This document shows positions 8,141-17,544 of a stretch of 64,000 nucleotides of DNA, one piece after another. Position 1 is the first letter of the stretch; every line of letters starts with the position of its first letter. The DNA comes from Polyangia bacterium. GTDB taxonomy: Bacteria > Myxococcota_A > Polyangia > Polyangiales > Sandaracinaceae. Below the pieces are notes generated by a model that was given only the letters and a program-made list of their open reading frames with translations, did not search any database and was not told the origin of the DNA. The translations under genes were made by a program, and so were the position numbers. The stretch spans positions 1 through 64,000 of the forward strand of contig JAUHXR010000007.1 in assembly GCA_030426845.1 (NCBI GenBank), in the 5' to 3' direction.

Positions 8141-8812
8141 ATGCCGCCGGCGGCGAAAGGTCGGGCCCGGCGCGGGAGGCGCGCGGTGTGGGGGCTCGCC
8201 GGCCTCTGCCTCGTCGGCCTGTGGCTGCTCGCGAGCCCGAGCACCGCGACCATCGCCGAGCAGCGGGCGCGGCTGCCTCCGGCCGCGGAGTGCGACGACG
8301 AGATCGTCGCGGGCATCTGGCGGAGCCACAAGTACAACGCGCGCTTCGGGGACTGGTCGGTCTTCACGCTGACGATCCGCCGCGTCCCCGGGCAGCCGGA
8401 GCAGCTCGTCGGCACGATCAGCAACCGCAACTGGGACGGCACGGCCGACGACGAGCAGCCCCCGCCGTGCGAGCGCCAGATGGGCAACGACTGGACCGTG
8501 TCGATGGACGCGCGCGGGTCGGTCACCGGGGGGACGCGCATCCGCTTCGGTGGCGTCGGGAGCTGGCGCCTCGACCAGGTCCACTGCCGGAGCGGGCCGT
8601 TCGGCTACAACCTCGACAACTTCACCGGCGAGATCGACGCGTCGATCCTCGAGTTCCAGTCGGTCAACAACGACGGAGGCCGGGCGGTCAACGTGCCCAA
8701 CGTCTTCCGCCGCGTCCGCTGCCCGCCGCGCGAGGTCGCCGAGGCGCCGCGCGTGAACCCCGTGCCCCCCGCGTTCTACCCGGACCTCGGGCGGGGAGGG
8801 TGCGGCCGATGA
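8141..8812 (+). CDS. Secreted protein of unknown function, second tandem paralogue
   Basis: 223 residues from the ATG at 8141. A basic N-terminus and hydrophobic stretch (VWGLAGLCLVGLWLLASPSTA) form the export signal. The blocks shared with the preceding gene include ATIAEQRARLPPAAEC, GIWRSHK, FTLTIRRV, TRIRFGGVGSWRL, FGYNLDNF, ILEFQSVNNDGGR and PPAFYPDL. The conserved Cys positions match, which suggests disulfides outside the cytoplasm. The stop overlaps the start of the DUF58 gene (ATGA), tying this protein to the transglutaminase/MoxR operon. The 166 bases between the paralogues hold no gene and may carry an internal promoter. Confidence 0.75.
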   Translation: MPPAAKGRARRGRRAVWGLAGLCLVGLWLLASPSTATIAEQRARLPPAAECDDEIVAGIWRSHKYNARFGDWSVFTLTIRRVPGQPEQLVGTISNRNWDGTADDEQPPPCERQMGNDWTVSMDARGSVTGGTRIRFGGVGSWRLDQVHCRSGPFGYNLDNFTGEIDASILEFQSVNNDGGRAVNVPNVFRRVRCPPREVAEAPRVNPVPPAFYPDLGRGGCGR

Positions 8813-10101
8813 AGGGGTGGCCGATGAAGGGGCGCCTCGGCGAGCGCGTCCGGCGCGCGCGCGAGCTCTTCCCGCTGACCTGGCTCGGGGTGGCCGCGCT
8901 CGCGGGGACCGGGATCGCGCTCTGGGTGGGCTTCCAGGAGGTCGACCTGGTCTTCCTCGGCGCGGGGGTGATCGGCGCGGTCGCGCTCGTCTTCGGGCTG
9001 ATCCTCGTCGGCCTCGGCGCGTGGCGGGTCGTCGCGCGCCTGCGGGCGATGGTCCCCCAGGAGAGCGCGCGGGTGCTCGAGTGCGGCTACCCGGTGCGCA
9101 CCGGGTTCTGGCTGCCGCGCCTCTGGTACCTGCCCGGCCTGCGGCTCGGGTGGCGCTGGGATCCGTCCTCGGCCAAGGTCCGCCTCCTCCGCGACGGCCT
9201 CCGCATCGAGGAAGAGGCGTTGCCCAACGCGCGCGGCTGGCGCGACACCCTCACCCGCAAGATCACGATCGGCGATCCCTTCGGGCTCGCGTCGGTCACC
9301 CTCACCCACACCGAGGCGCGGCCGGTGCGCATGCTCCCGTCGGTCGGCGGGCTCCGCTCGATGCACGTGGTGCGCACGCTCGCGGGCGGCTCCGACCTCG
9401 CCCACCCCGAGGGCACGCCGGAGGGCGACCGCATCGACCTGCGCCACTACACGCCCGGCGACCCGATCCGCTTCGTGCTCTGGCGGGTGTTCGCGCGGAC
9501 CCGCGAGCTCGTGGTGCGTCAGCCCGAGCGCGCGCTCTCGGCCGCTCGCAAGACGATGGCCTACCTCGTCTCGGGCAGCGGCGACGAGCCGGCGGCCGGC
9601 GCGGCGCGGGTCGCGGTAGACGTCGGCGCGCTCGGCGGTGACTGGGCCTTCGGCGCGGACGGCGTGCCCGAGCCGGCCACCACCAAGGACGCGGCGCTCG
9701 AGAGCCTCGCGCGCTCGCGCGGCGTCCCCGACGCGGAGTGCGGGCGGGGCCTGGCCTCGTTCATCGAGCGAGCGAGCCCGGACGGCGGCGGTCGGACGGT
9801 GGTCTTCGTGCCGGGCCGGCCTGGACCGTGGCTCGATGGGCTGCTGGAGTCGGCCCAGAAGCTGCCGCGCGGGATGCACGGGCGCGCGCCCATCGAGTTC
9901 GTGGTCTGCACCGACGGCGTGCATCAGCGGGCGCGCTCGGGGTGGCTCGGCCGCGCCGCGCTCGCGCCGGTCGAGGCGGAGCCCGACGGAGGCGTCGAGG
10001 CGGAGGAGCTGCAGCGCGTGGTCGCGTCGCTCCAGCGGCTCCAAGCGAGCGTGATCGTGGTGGACCGGCGCGACGGGCGCGTTCACATGGCGGGGCGTTG
10101 A
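8809..10101 (+). CDS. DUF58 family membrane protein
   Basis: 430 residues. Two transmembrane helices lie at about residues 25-45 and 50-75. The DUF58 signature follows in the middle: GDRIDLRHYTPGDPIRF then VLWRVFARTRELVVRQPE. DUF58 proteins are almost always encoded next to a MoxR AAA+ ATPase and often a transglutaminase, as here, and are thought to act with them in assembling or maturing envelope complexes; the mechanism is not established. The C-terminal third is a VWA-like alpha/beta region (TVVFVPGRPGPW, EFVVCTDGVH, SVIVVDRRDG) lacking an obvious complete MIDAS. The start is coupled to the previous stop; an in-frame ATG at 8824 is an alternative. The transglutaminase gene follows after 10 bases. 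Confidence 0.88.
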   Translation: MKGWPMKGRLGERVRRARELFPLTWLGVAALAGTGIALWVGFQEVDLVFLGAGVIGAVALVFGLILVGLGAWRVVARLRAMVPQESARVLECGYPVRTGFWLPRLWYLPGLRLGWRWDPSSAKVRLLRDGLRIEEEALPNARGWRDTLTRKITIGDPFGLASVTLTHTEARPVRMLPSVGGLRSMHVVRTLAGGSDLAHPEGTPEGDRIDLRHYTPGDPIRFVLWRVFARTRELVVRQPERALSAARKTMAYLVSGSGDEPAAGAARVAVDVGALGGDWAFGADGVPEPATTKDAALESLARSRGVPDAECGRGLASFIERASPDGGGRTVVFVPGRPGPWLDGLLESAQKLPRGMHGRAPIEFVVCTDGVHQRARSGWLGRAALAPVEAEPDGGVEAEELQRVVASLQRLQASVIVVDRRDGRVHMAGR

Positions 10102-10111
10102 AGGTGCAGCG

Positions 10112-12739
10112 ATGAGCCGGCCGCCCAAGGACGCCGACAAGGACAGCCTCTTCGGGGCGCTGCTGCGCTTCGCGCGCCACCCGCTGCGCATGTTCGCGAT
10201 GGCGGTCGCGATCTACTGCCTCGTCTCCGACATCGCGCTGACCCCGGGCCTCGTCGCGGGGGTGCTCGGGGCGATCGTCGGTGTGCTCGCGGGGGAGCTG
10301 CTCGGCCGCAGCCGCCTCCGGCTCTCGTGGGCGCTCGGCGGGCTGCTCGGCGCCGCGCTCTTCGCCCTGATCGTCGGCGACGCCTTCACCTGGTCGGAGA
10401 CCCTCGTCGAGGCCACCGGGACGGGCGGCGCGCTGCGCATGGTGGGCCTGCTCCACTACGGCGGCGTGGCCTTCGCCGCGGTGGCCGCGATGCGCGCGAC
10501 CGCGGTCCGGCACCCGGCGTGGATGGGGCTCGAGGCGGCGTTCATCGTGGTCTCGGTCGCGGTGCTCCTCGCGTCGCACCGGGGCGGCTTCGTCGCGCGC
10601 CCGCTGTGGCTGAGCGACTTCGCGTGGCGGCGCGGGCTCGACCCGGCCGACATCGTCCTCGGGGTCGGGGTGTCGGCCGCGCTCGTCGCGGTCTCGCTCC
10701 TGATGTTCGAGCGCAAGGGACGCCTCTCGATCGCGGCGCTGCCGCTGATCCCGATCGTCGCGATGCTCGCGGTCTCCTGCTTCCGGGTGAGCGGCGGCGG
10801 GCCGGACGCGCCCGACGGCGCGGCGGGCGAGACCGACGGCGACGGCGAGGATCCGAACGAGACGCCGCCCGACCCGAACCACGACGGTCACGGCGGCGAG
10901 GGCGGCGACGGAGGCCTCCGCGACGGCGGTCAACGCGGGGGCGACGGTGGCGTGCGCGACGGCGGGCGGAGCGACGGCGGCGGCGGCGGCGGCGGCGACG
11001 GCGGGCTCGACGGCGGAGTCGGCGGGCGCGGCGACGGGGGCGAGAGCGGCGGCGGGGGCGACGGCGGTCGGGACGGCGGCGCGGGGGGCGGCGGCGATCG
11101 CGACGGCGGCGGGGGCGGCGGCGGCGGGGGCGACGGCGGCCGGGACGGCGGCGGCGGCGGCGGTCGCGGGGACGGCGGCGACAGCAGCGGCGGCGGCGGC
11201 GCGGACGGGGGCGGAGACGGCGGCTCCGACCCATGGTCGGACTGGGACGCGGGGCTCGACGAGCTCGACGGCCTGCCGCCGCCCGAGAGCAGCGACGGCG
11301 ACGCGCCGAGCACCGGCCCGGCGGACACCCAGGACCTCCTCGATCAGCCGCCGCCCACCGGCGAAGCGTCCGCGCAGCCGGCCGCGGTGGTGATCTTCGA
11401 GCGGGACTACTCGCCGCCGTCGGGCACGTACTACTTTCGCCAGAGCGCGTGGAGCGAGTGGGACGGCCACCGCCTCGTGCCGACCACGGTCGAGGGCGCC
11501 GACCGCGAGCTCGCGTCGCGCTACCCCGCGGGCCGCATCACGGTGCGCGCGCCGCCGCGCTGGGGCCGGGTGCCCGTCGCGGCGACGGTCGCGATGATCT
11601 CCGACGACGCGGCGCCGTTCGGCCTCGAGTCGCCGCTCTGGTTCGCCGACGCGCGCAACCCGAACCCGCAGCGGTTCCGTCGGGCCTACCGCTTCCTGTC
11701 GCTGTCGCAGCGCGCCGAGTACCCGCAGCTCCTCGGCCACGCGGCGGGGGACCCCGACTGGAGCGACGCGCTCCGTGAGCTCTACAGCGAGCGCCACCCC
11801 GACCCGCGCTTCGACGAGCTCGCGACCGAGATCGTCGACTCGATCCAACCCGAGCGGCGCGACGACCCCTTCGCCCGCGCGGTCGCGATCAAGCTCTGGC
11901 TCGACGAGCGGCTCACCTACTCCACGCGCGAGCGTCACGCGGACGCCGAGGACCCGACGGTCGACTTCCTGTTCGGCAACCGCATCGGCTACTGCGTGCA
12001 CTTCGCCCACGCGGCCGTGCTGCTCTACCGCGCGGCCGGCGTGCCCTCGCGGATCGGGGTCGGCTACGCGAGCTCCGAGGCGAACCGGCAGGGCGGCTCG
12101 GCGCTCCTCGTCCGCACGGGCGACGCGCACGCCTGGCCCGAGCTCTACCTCGACGGCGTCGGCTGGGTGGTGCTCGACATCGCGGCTCACGAGAACCTCG
12201 ACCCGCCGAGCCCCGCCCAGGACGAGGACCTGCAGCGCATGCTCGGCGAGATGGCGCGCGAGCAGCCGCCGGACCCGGAGGACGAGGTCCAGGAGGAGGA
12301 GCACGAGGAGGGCCCGGGGGCCGCGTTCTACGGCTACTCCGCGCTCGCGCTCTTCCTGCTCGCGCTCCTCGCGGTGCTCGCGGTCTGCTACGCGATCAAG
12401 CTGTGGCGCCGGGTCGCGCCCGCGATCGCGGGCCACCGCGCCTACGGGCGCGCGAGCTACCGCCTGATGCTCGACCGGCTCGCGGAGGTCGGCCTGAGCC
12501 GCGAGTTCGGCGAGACGCGGGAGCGCTTCGCGGCCCGGGTCGCGAAGCTCAGCCCGGCGTTCTCGCAGGCCACGACCCTGATGCTCGCCGAGAGCTTCGG
12601 GGCCGAGGGAGCGGGGCCGAGCCCGGACGCGTTCAAGGACGCGGGCCGAAGGGTGAAGGAGCAGATCGCGGCGGGGACGCCGCTGTGGCGGCGCCTGCTG
12701 GGGCTTATGCACCCGCTGGCGTTCCTGGACGCCCGCTGA
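10112..12739 (+). CDS. Membrane transglutaminase-like protein with a long Gly/Asp-rich insert
   Basis: 875 residues. The N-terminal ~225 residues hold five or six transmembrane helices, as in DUF3488/TgpA-type proteins. Residues ~226-375 are almost entirely Gly and Asp. The transglutaminase-like core follows, with the triad Cys628 (GYCVHFAHA), His673 (DAHAWPEL) and Asp689 (VVLDIA). Another helix lies near 735-757 and a helical C-terminal tail follows, like the DUF4129 tail of this family. The core should lie outside the membrane. In related proteins it acts as a cysteine protease or acyl transferase, but the substrate here is unknown. The gene sits between DUF58 and MoxR genes, a widespread association. 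The Gly/Asp region is not part of the standard family architecture. Confidence 0.9.
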   Translation: MSRPPKDADKDSLFGALLRFARHPLRMFAMAVAIYCLVSDIALTPGLVAGVLGAIVGVLAGELLGRSRLRLSWALGGLLGAALFALIVGDAFTWSETLVEATGTGGALRMVGLLHYGGVAFAAVAAMRATAVRHPAWMGLEAAFIVVSVAVLLASHRGGFVARPLWLSDFAWRRGLDPADIVLGVGVSAALVAVSLLMFERKGRLSIAALPLIPIVAMLAVSCFRVSGGGPDAPDGAAGETDGDGEDPNETPPDPNHDGHGGEGGDGGLRDGGQRGGDGGVRDGGRSDGGGGGGGDGGLDGGVGGRGDGGESGGGGDGGRDGGAGGGGDRDGGGGGGGGGDGGRDGGGGGGRGDGGDSSGGGGADGGGDGGSDPWSDWDAGLDELDGLPPPESSDGDAPSTGPADTQDLLDQPPPTGEASAQPAAVVIFERDYSPPSGTYYFRQSAWSEWDGHRLVPTTVEGADRELASRYPAGRITVRAPPRWGRVPVAATVAMISDDAAPFGLESPLWFADARNPNPQRFRRAYRFLSLSQRAEYPQLLGHAAGDPDWSDALRELYSERHPDPRFDELATEIVDSIQPERRDDPFARAVAIKLWLDERLTYSTRERHADAEDPTVDFLFGNRIGYCVHFAHAAVLLYRAAGVPSRIGVGYASSEANRQGGSALLVRTGDAHAWPELYLDGVGWVVLDIAAHENLDPPSPAQDEDLQRMLGEMAREQPPDPEDEVQEEEHEEGPGAAFYGYSALALFLLALLAVLAVCYAIKLWRRVAPAIAGHRAYGRASYRLMLDRLAEVGLSREFGETRERFAARVAKLSPAFSQATTLMLAESFGAEGAGPSPDAFKDAGRRVKEQIAAGTPLWRRLLGLMHPLAFLDAR
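10790..11232 (+). repeat. Gly/Asp-rich low-complexity segment inside the transglutaminase gene
   Basis: About 440 bases of GGC/GAC-dominated codons encode GGDGG, GGGGD and DGGRDGG blocks (residues ~226-375). It sits between the membrane helices and the external catalytic core, so it should be an extended acidic linker in the periplasm. There is no strict nonapeptide period, so it is not an RTX array. Confidence 0.9.
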
Positions 12740-12785
12740 TGGACGGGCGGGGCGAGCGCGCGCCACGGAGAGGACGGATGACGCG

Positions 12786-13838
12786 ATGACCGAGATGCAG
12801 AGCGACTTTCAGCAGAGCGAGCACATCACCTACGAGAAGGCGCCGCCGATCACCGACCTCGACGGGGCCTACGGGGTGGTGTCGCGGATCCGCGGCCGGC
12901 TGCGGCGCGCGGTGCGCGGGCGCGACGACGTCATCGAGGCGGTGATCATCGCGATGCTCGGCGACGGCCACATCCTCCTCGAGGACTTCCCCGGCTCGGG
13001 CAAGACGACCCTCGCGAAGGCGCTCGGCGACTGCATCATCGACGACATGCCGCACGACGAGATCGTCGCGATCCGGCGCATCCAGTTCACCCCCGACCTC
13101 CTCCCGGCCGACGTCACCGGGACGACGATCTTCGACCCCAACAGCAACAAGTTCTTCTTCCGGCCCGGCCCCGTCTTCGCGCACGTGGTCCTCGCCGACG
13201 AGATCAACCGCACCTCGCCCAAGGTGCAGTCCGCGCTCCTCGAGGCGATGGGCGAGAAGCAGGTCACGGTCGACAACCGCACGCGGCAGCTCGACCCGCT
13301 CTTCTTCGTCATCGCGACCCAGAACCCGCTCGACTTCAGCGGCACCTTCCCCCTGCCGAGCGCGCAGCTCGATCGCTTCCTCTTCAAGATCCGCATGAAC
13401 CACATCCCGCGCGAGGCGGAGCTCGAGGTGCTCGCGTCGATCCGCACGCGGCGTCAGAAGCCCGCCCCGCAGGAGGACCTGCCGCGGGTCACGCGGACCG
13501 AGATCCTCGACGCGCGCCAGGTGATCGAGGAGCACGTCCACCTCGCGCCGGCGATCCGGGAGACCCTGGTCGACATCGCGGAGGTGACCCGCAACGACCC
13601 GCGCGTCATCCAGGGCCTCTCCACCCGCGCGCTCGTGCTGATGATCCCCGCGCTCCAGGCGCGCGCGCTCACCCAGCACCGCAACTACGTGACCGACGAG
13701 GACGTGCGCGCCCTCGCGCTCCACACCTTCGGGCACCGGCTCGAGCTCGCGCCGGGCGCGGGGGAGGTCGGCGCGCTGATCCAGGAGCTGATGGCGGGGC
13801 CGCTCGAGGCCCTCGCGCGCCGGGGGGCCGCCTCTTGA
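12786..13838 (+). CDS. MoxR-family AAA+ ATPase
   Basis: 350 residues. Walker A is EDFPGSGKTTLAKAL (Lys73) and Walker B is VVLADEINR followed by TSPKVQSALLEAM, the MoxR hallmark. Sensor motifs follow in FFVIATQNPLDFSGTFPLP and AQLDRFLFKI. MoxR ATPases act as chaperones in the cytoplasm, usually together with VWA or DUF58 partners. Here it follows the DUF58 and transglutaminase genes on the same strand. Its last bases overlap the TTG start of the TPR gene. Length and motif order are typical of the family. Confidence 0.95.
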   Translation: MTEMQSDFQQSEHITYEKAPPITDLDGAYGVVSRIRGRLRRAVRGRDDVIEAVIIAMLGDGHILLEDFPGSGKTTLAKALGDCIIDDMPHDEIVAIRRIQFTPDLLPADVTGTTIFDPNSNKFFFRPGPVFAHVVLADEINRTSPKVQSALLEAMGEKQVTVDNRTRQLDPLFFVIATQNPLDFSGTFPLPSAQLDRFLFKIRMNHIPREAELEVLASIRTRRQKPAPQEDLPRVTRTEILDARQVIEEHVHLAPAIRETLVDIAEVTRNDPRVIQGLSTRALVLMIPALQARALTQHRNYVTDEDVRALALHTFGHRLELAPGAGEVGALIQELMAGPLEALARRGAAS

Positions 13839-15835
13839 GGCGACGCGCGCTCACGGTGGCGGTGGCGCTGGTGGCCGTGGTCGCGCTCGGCGACGCGGCC
13901 CCGATCCGCGCGCAGGGCGAGATCGGCGCGCTGGCCCAGACGCCGGTCGAAGCCGAGGCGCTCCAGCTCCTCGGCGATGGCCTCTACGTGAGCGCGCGGA
14001 CCCAGGCGGAGGAGGCGCTCCGCGCCGACCCCGACTCGATCGTCGGCCACTACGTGCTGGGGCGCGCGTTCTTCGACGCCGAGGGCTCGCTCGCCCGCGC
14101 GATGTTCCACCTCGGCCGCGCGCGCGAGCTCTACGAGGGGCGGGCGCTCCCCTACGGCGAGCTGCACCAGGAGCTGCTCTACCAGACCGCGCGCCTCGCG
14201 GGGCAGATGGAGCTCTACGACTACCAGCTCGAGCTGCTCGGCTTCCACGACCACCTCTACGACCCGGACCTGATCGCCGAGCGGTGCTGGCCGCTCATGA
14301 AGCTCGACCGGATGGAGGAGGCGCGCGAGTTCGCCAACGCCGCGGTCGGCTCGCCCGACGCGTGGCAGCGCTCCGCCGGGCTCAACGCGCTCTGCGCGGT
14401 GGAGGGCGAGGCCCGGGCGCGCGGGCCCTACCGCGCGGCCTGCCTCCAGGCGCTCGAGAGCGCGCGCGCGGAGGTCGCGCGGCGCGGCGAGGACGAGGAG
14501 GCGGCGGGCATCGCGGTCGACGCGTACAACGCGGCGCTCGCCTCGGCGGCCGCGCTGCAGATCGACGAGGCGCGCGCGCTCGCGATGGAGGGCGTGCGCC
14601 GCTTCGAGCCGACGGGCGCCAACCCGTGGCAGCTCCTCGTCGAGCTCAACCTCAGCGACGGGCGGATGGACGACGCGCTCAACGCGTTCGCCCAGATGCT
14701 CCACTGGAACGATCGGCAGCCCGCGTCGATGCGCGATCAGGGGCGGGCGGAGCTCGAGGCGACGGTCGCGATGGTGCTGCTCCTCGCGGGCGAGACCGAG
14801 CAGGCGCGGGTGCGCATCGAGCGCGCGCTGGATCGGCCGGACCGGCGCGGCCTCACCACCGACGGCGCCGAGCAGGCGCGCGGGCGGCACGCGCTGCTGC
14901 GGCGGATCATCCGGCGCGTGCAGGCGGAGGAGGCGGCCGAGCAGGCCTCGTGGACGGGGCGCGGCGCGCAGCTCGTCGAGGCGGTGGTGTCGGCGCCCTC
15001 GGATCTGTTCGGGGGCTTCGCGGACGAGGAGCGGGTGGTCGCGGTCCTCACCGACGAGGGTCGACTGCAAGACACCGTGCGGCCGTACATGGCCGGCGGG
15101 GTAGACGGACTGAGCCCGTGGCTCACCCCGGAGCTGGTCGATCTGCTCGGCCCGGCGGTGATGCGGGTCGCGCTGCGCGACGCGCGCGAGCGTGACGCGG
15201 AGGTGCCGGCCGCGGCGCCGTTCTACCTCGGCCTCGAGGCGGAGATCGCGGCGCGGGACGGAGACGCGGACGAGGCGTTGCGCCTCGCGGAGCAGGCGCT
15301 CGAGGCGATGGACGCGCCGGGCTGGGCGCTCGCGCGGGCGCGGGTCGCGGCGGTGGCGGCGGAGGCCGCGCGGGACGACGGCCAGGACACGCGCGCCCAC
15401 GAGCTCTTCCAGATCGCGCTCGACTCGGACCCCGGGGTGCTGCGCCGGCTCGGGCTGGCCCTCCCCGCGTCGTTCACCGCGCAGGGCGACGCCGCGTCCG
15501 AGGCGGCGGACCTGCTCGCGCGCTCCCCTCGCTTCGACGAGGAGCGCGGCGCGTTCGTGGTCGCGGTCGAGCCGGCGCCGAACGGGCTGCGGGCGTGTCT
15601 CCGCAGCCCGTCGGGCAACGAGCTGCGCTGTGTGGTGGCGGAGCGGCCGGGAGAGGACGAGGAGGACCCCCTGCCGCTGCCCCAGCGGCTCGCCTACCAG
15701 GTGCACCACGAGCTGTTCGCCGCGCGCATCGAGCTGAGCACGATCGACCTCGGGTCGCTCGACGGCCACACCAACGGCGGCTCGGCCCTCGCGAACGAGA
15801 GGCTGCGCGATCTGATGGCCGAGCCGGACCGCTGA
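13835..15835 (+). CDS. Secreted TPR protein of the MoxR/transglutaminase operon
   Basis: 666 residues from a TTG start that overlaps the MoxR stop (TTGA). The N-terminus RRRALTVAVALVAVVALGDAAPIRAQ is a signal peptide with likely cleavage after RAQ. The remainder is helical with TPR-like repeats, for example LQLLGDGLYVSARTQAEEAL and HYVLGRAFFDAEGSLARAMF. The C-terminal part contains acidic helices and the segment LRACLRSPSGNELRCVVAE with two Cys. It probably acts in the periplasm as a protein-interaction scaffold, possibly for the transglutaminase partner; that is inferred from position only. The TTG start is chosen because no ATG or GTG precedes the signal sequence in frame. Confidence 0.8.
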   Translation: MRRRALTVAVALVAVVALGDAAPIRAQGEIGALAQTPVEAEALQLLGDGLYVSARTQAEEALRADPDSIVGHYVLGRAFFDAEGSLARAMFHLGRARELYEGRALPYGELHQELLYQTARLAGQMELYDYQLELLGFHDHLYDPDLIAERCWPLMKLDRMEEAREFANAAVGSPDAWQRSAGLNALCAVEGEARARGPYRAACLQALESARAEVARRGEDEEAAGIAVDAYNAALASAAALQIDEARALAMEGVRRFEPTGANPWQLLVELNLSDGRMDDALNAFAQMLHWNDRQPASMRDQGRAELEATVAMVLLLAGETEQARVRIERALDRPDRRGLTTDGAEQARGRHALLRRIIRRVQAEEAAEQASWTGRGAQLVEAVVSAPSDLFGGFADEERVVAVLTDEGRLQDTVRPYMAGGVDGLSPWLTPELVDLLGPAVMRVALRDARERDAEVPAAAPFYLGLEAEIAARDGDADEALRLAEQALEAMDAPGWALARARVAAVAAEAARDDGQDTRAHELFQIALDSDPGVLRRLGLALPASFTAQGDAASEAADLLARSPRFDEERGAFVVAVEPAPNGLRACLRSPSGNELRCVVAERPGEDEEDPLPLPQRLAYQVHHELFAARIELSTIDLGSLDGHTNGGSALANERLRDLMAEPDR

Positions 15836-15891
15836 GGGGATCCAAGCCGCGTCGGGGTTCGCCCGGCCTTACAGGGTGCTAACATTGCCGG

Positions 15892-17544
15892 ATGGCGCGC
15901 GGATGGGTGGTCGGCGCCCTGCTCCTCGGGGGGACGCTCGGGGCGGGGTGCGTGGGGACGGTCGAGGACGGCCAGCCGTGGCGACCGGGCACCGTCGAGG
16001 TGCAGTGCGACGACGTCGGGCGCCGGCCGGGGCGCGCGCCGCTCCGGCGGCTGACCGCGACGGAGTACGACCGCACGGTGCGGGATCTGTTCGGCGTGAC
16101 GAGCGAGCCCGCGCGCCGGCTGATCGACAACGAGCGCGGCGTGGTCAGCGCGGACGCGCGGCGGATGACCCCGCTCCTGGCCGAGCAGTACATGACGGCG
16201 GCGGAGGAGACGTCGGCCGCGCTCACCGCCGACGACGCGGCGCGACGCGCGCTCACCGGCTGCGACACGATCGACGAGGCCTGCGTCCGCGCCTGGCTCG
16301 CGCGCGACCTGCCCCGCGCCTACCGCCGGCCGGTCAGCGAGGCGGAGCTCGATCGGCTCGTCACCCTGTTCGCCGCGGGCCGCGACCTCGACGACGCGAC
16401 CGGCGGCGTCCAGCGCGTGCTCGAGGCGATCCTCCAGTCGCCGAGCTTCCTCTACCGTGTCGAGATCGTCCCCGCCGACGGCGCGCCGGTGGTGCGGCTG
16501 ACCGGGCATCAGCTCGCGACGCGGCTCTCCTACTTCTTCCACGGCACCATGCCCGACGAGGAGCTCTTCGCGGCGGCCGAGTCGGGCGCGCTCGACACCG
16601 ACGAGGGCGTCGAGGCCCAGGCCCGCCGCCTGCTCGCGCTCCCCGAGGCCGAGGAGACGGTGCAGGAGTTCTTCGCGCGCTACCTCGAGCTGGACGAGCT
16701 CGACCACACCACGAAGGACCCCGAGGTCTACCCCGCGTTCGACCCGCAGATCGCGGCGCTCATGCGGCAGGAGACCGAGGCGATGGTGCGCGAGGTCGTC
16801 TTCGAGGGCGACGGGAGCTGGCGCACGCTGATGACCGCGGACTGGTCGATGATGAACCGGCCGCTCGCGGACTACTACGGGGTGAGCGGCCCCAGCGGCG
16901 ACGCCTTCGAGCGCGTCTCCCTCGACGGCGCCTACCACGCCGGGATCCTCACCCACGGCAGCCTCCTCGCGACGCGCGCGCGCGCCTACGAGACCTCGCC
17001 GATCCACCGCGGGATGTTCGTGCGCGGCACGCTCCTCTGCGGCGTCGTGCCGAACGTCCCCGAGGGCCTCGAGGTGACGCCGCCCGACCCCGACCCGACG
17101 CGCACCACCCGCGAGCGCCTCGCGGCCCACCGGGAGGCGCCGGACTGCCGGGCGTGCCACCAGCAGATCGACCCGCTCGGGTTCGCGTTCGAGCACTTCG
17201 ACGGCGCCGGGGTGTTCCGGCCCGAGGAGAACGGCCTCGCGATCGACGCGACGGGCGAGATCGTCGGGACCGACGCGGCGGGCCGGTTCGACGGAGCGCC
17301 CGCGCTGGCCGAGCGCGTGGTCGACAGCGCCGACGCGCGCGCCTGCTTCACCCAGTGGTGGTTCACCTCGGCCTTCGGCCGCGCGGAGGAGCGGGAGGAC
17401 ACCTGCCAGGTGCGCGCGCTCGAGGACCGCTTCGTCGCCTCCGGCCTCGACGTCCGCGAGCTGCTCGTCGGCTTCACCCTCAGCGACACGTTCCTCTACC
17501 GCGTGGCCGACCAGGACGCGCTCACCGAGACGGAGGCCCCGTGA
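15892..17544 (+). CDS. DUF1592/DUF1588 family lipoprotein
   Basis: 550 residues with a lipoprotein signal (LLLGGTLGAGC, Cys21). The Pfam series DUF1587-DUF1595-DUF1592-DUF1588-DUF1585 is recognisable: LTATEYDRTVRDLFG, LARDLPRAYRRPVSEAELDRL, ILQSPSFLYRVE, GILTHGSLLA, RGTLLCG and CRACHQQIDPLGFAFE. CRACH (419-423) is a CxxCH motif, a potential heme c site in DUF1588. Such proteins are abundant in Planctomycetes and Myxococcota and are nearly always paired with a DUF1552 protein, as here (GTGA overlap). A role in extracytoplasmic redox or polymer attack has been suggested but is not proved. Confidence 0.92.
   Translation: MARGWVVGALLLGGTLGAGCVGTVEDGQPWRPGTVEVQCDDVGRRPGRAPLRRLTATEYDRTVRDLFGVTSEPARRLIDNERGVVSADARRMTPLLAEQYMTAAEETSAALTADDAARRALTGCDTIDEACVRAWLARDLPRAYRRPVSEAELDRLVTLFAAGRDLDDATGGVQRVLEAILQSPSFLYRVEIVPADGAPVVRLTGHQLATRLSYFFHGTMPDEELFAAAESGALDTDEGVEAQARRLLALPEAEETVQEFFARYLELDELDHTTKDPEVYPAFDPQIAALMRQETEAMVREVVFEGDGSWRTLMTADWSMMNRPLADYYGVSGPSGDAFERVSLDGAYHAGILTHGSLLATRARAYETSPIHRGMFVRGTLLCGVVPNVPEGLEVTPPDPDPTRTTRERLAAHREAPDCRACHQQIDPLGFAFEHFDGAGVFRPEENGLAIDATGEIVGTDAAGRFDGAPALAERVVDSADARACFTQWWFTSAFGRAEEREDTCQVRALEDRFVASGLDVRELLVGFTLSDTFLYRVADQDALTETEAP

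Noticed and set aside
10790-11232. RTX calcium-binding nonapeptide array
   Set aside because: There is no GGxGxDxUx nine-residue period with the hydrophobic position; it is plain Gly/Asp low complexity.
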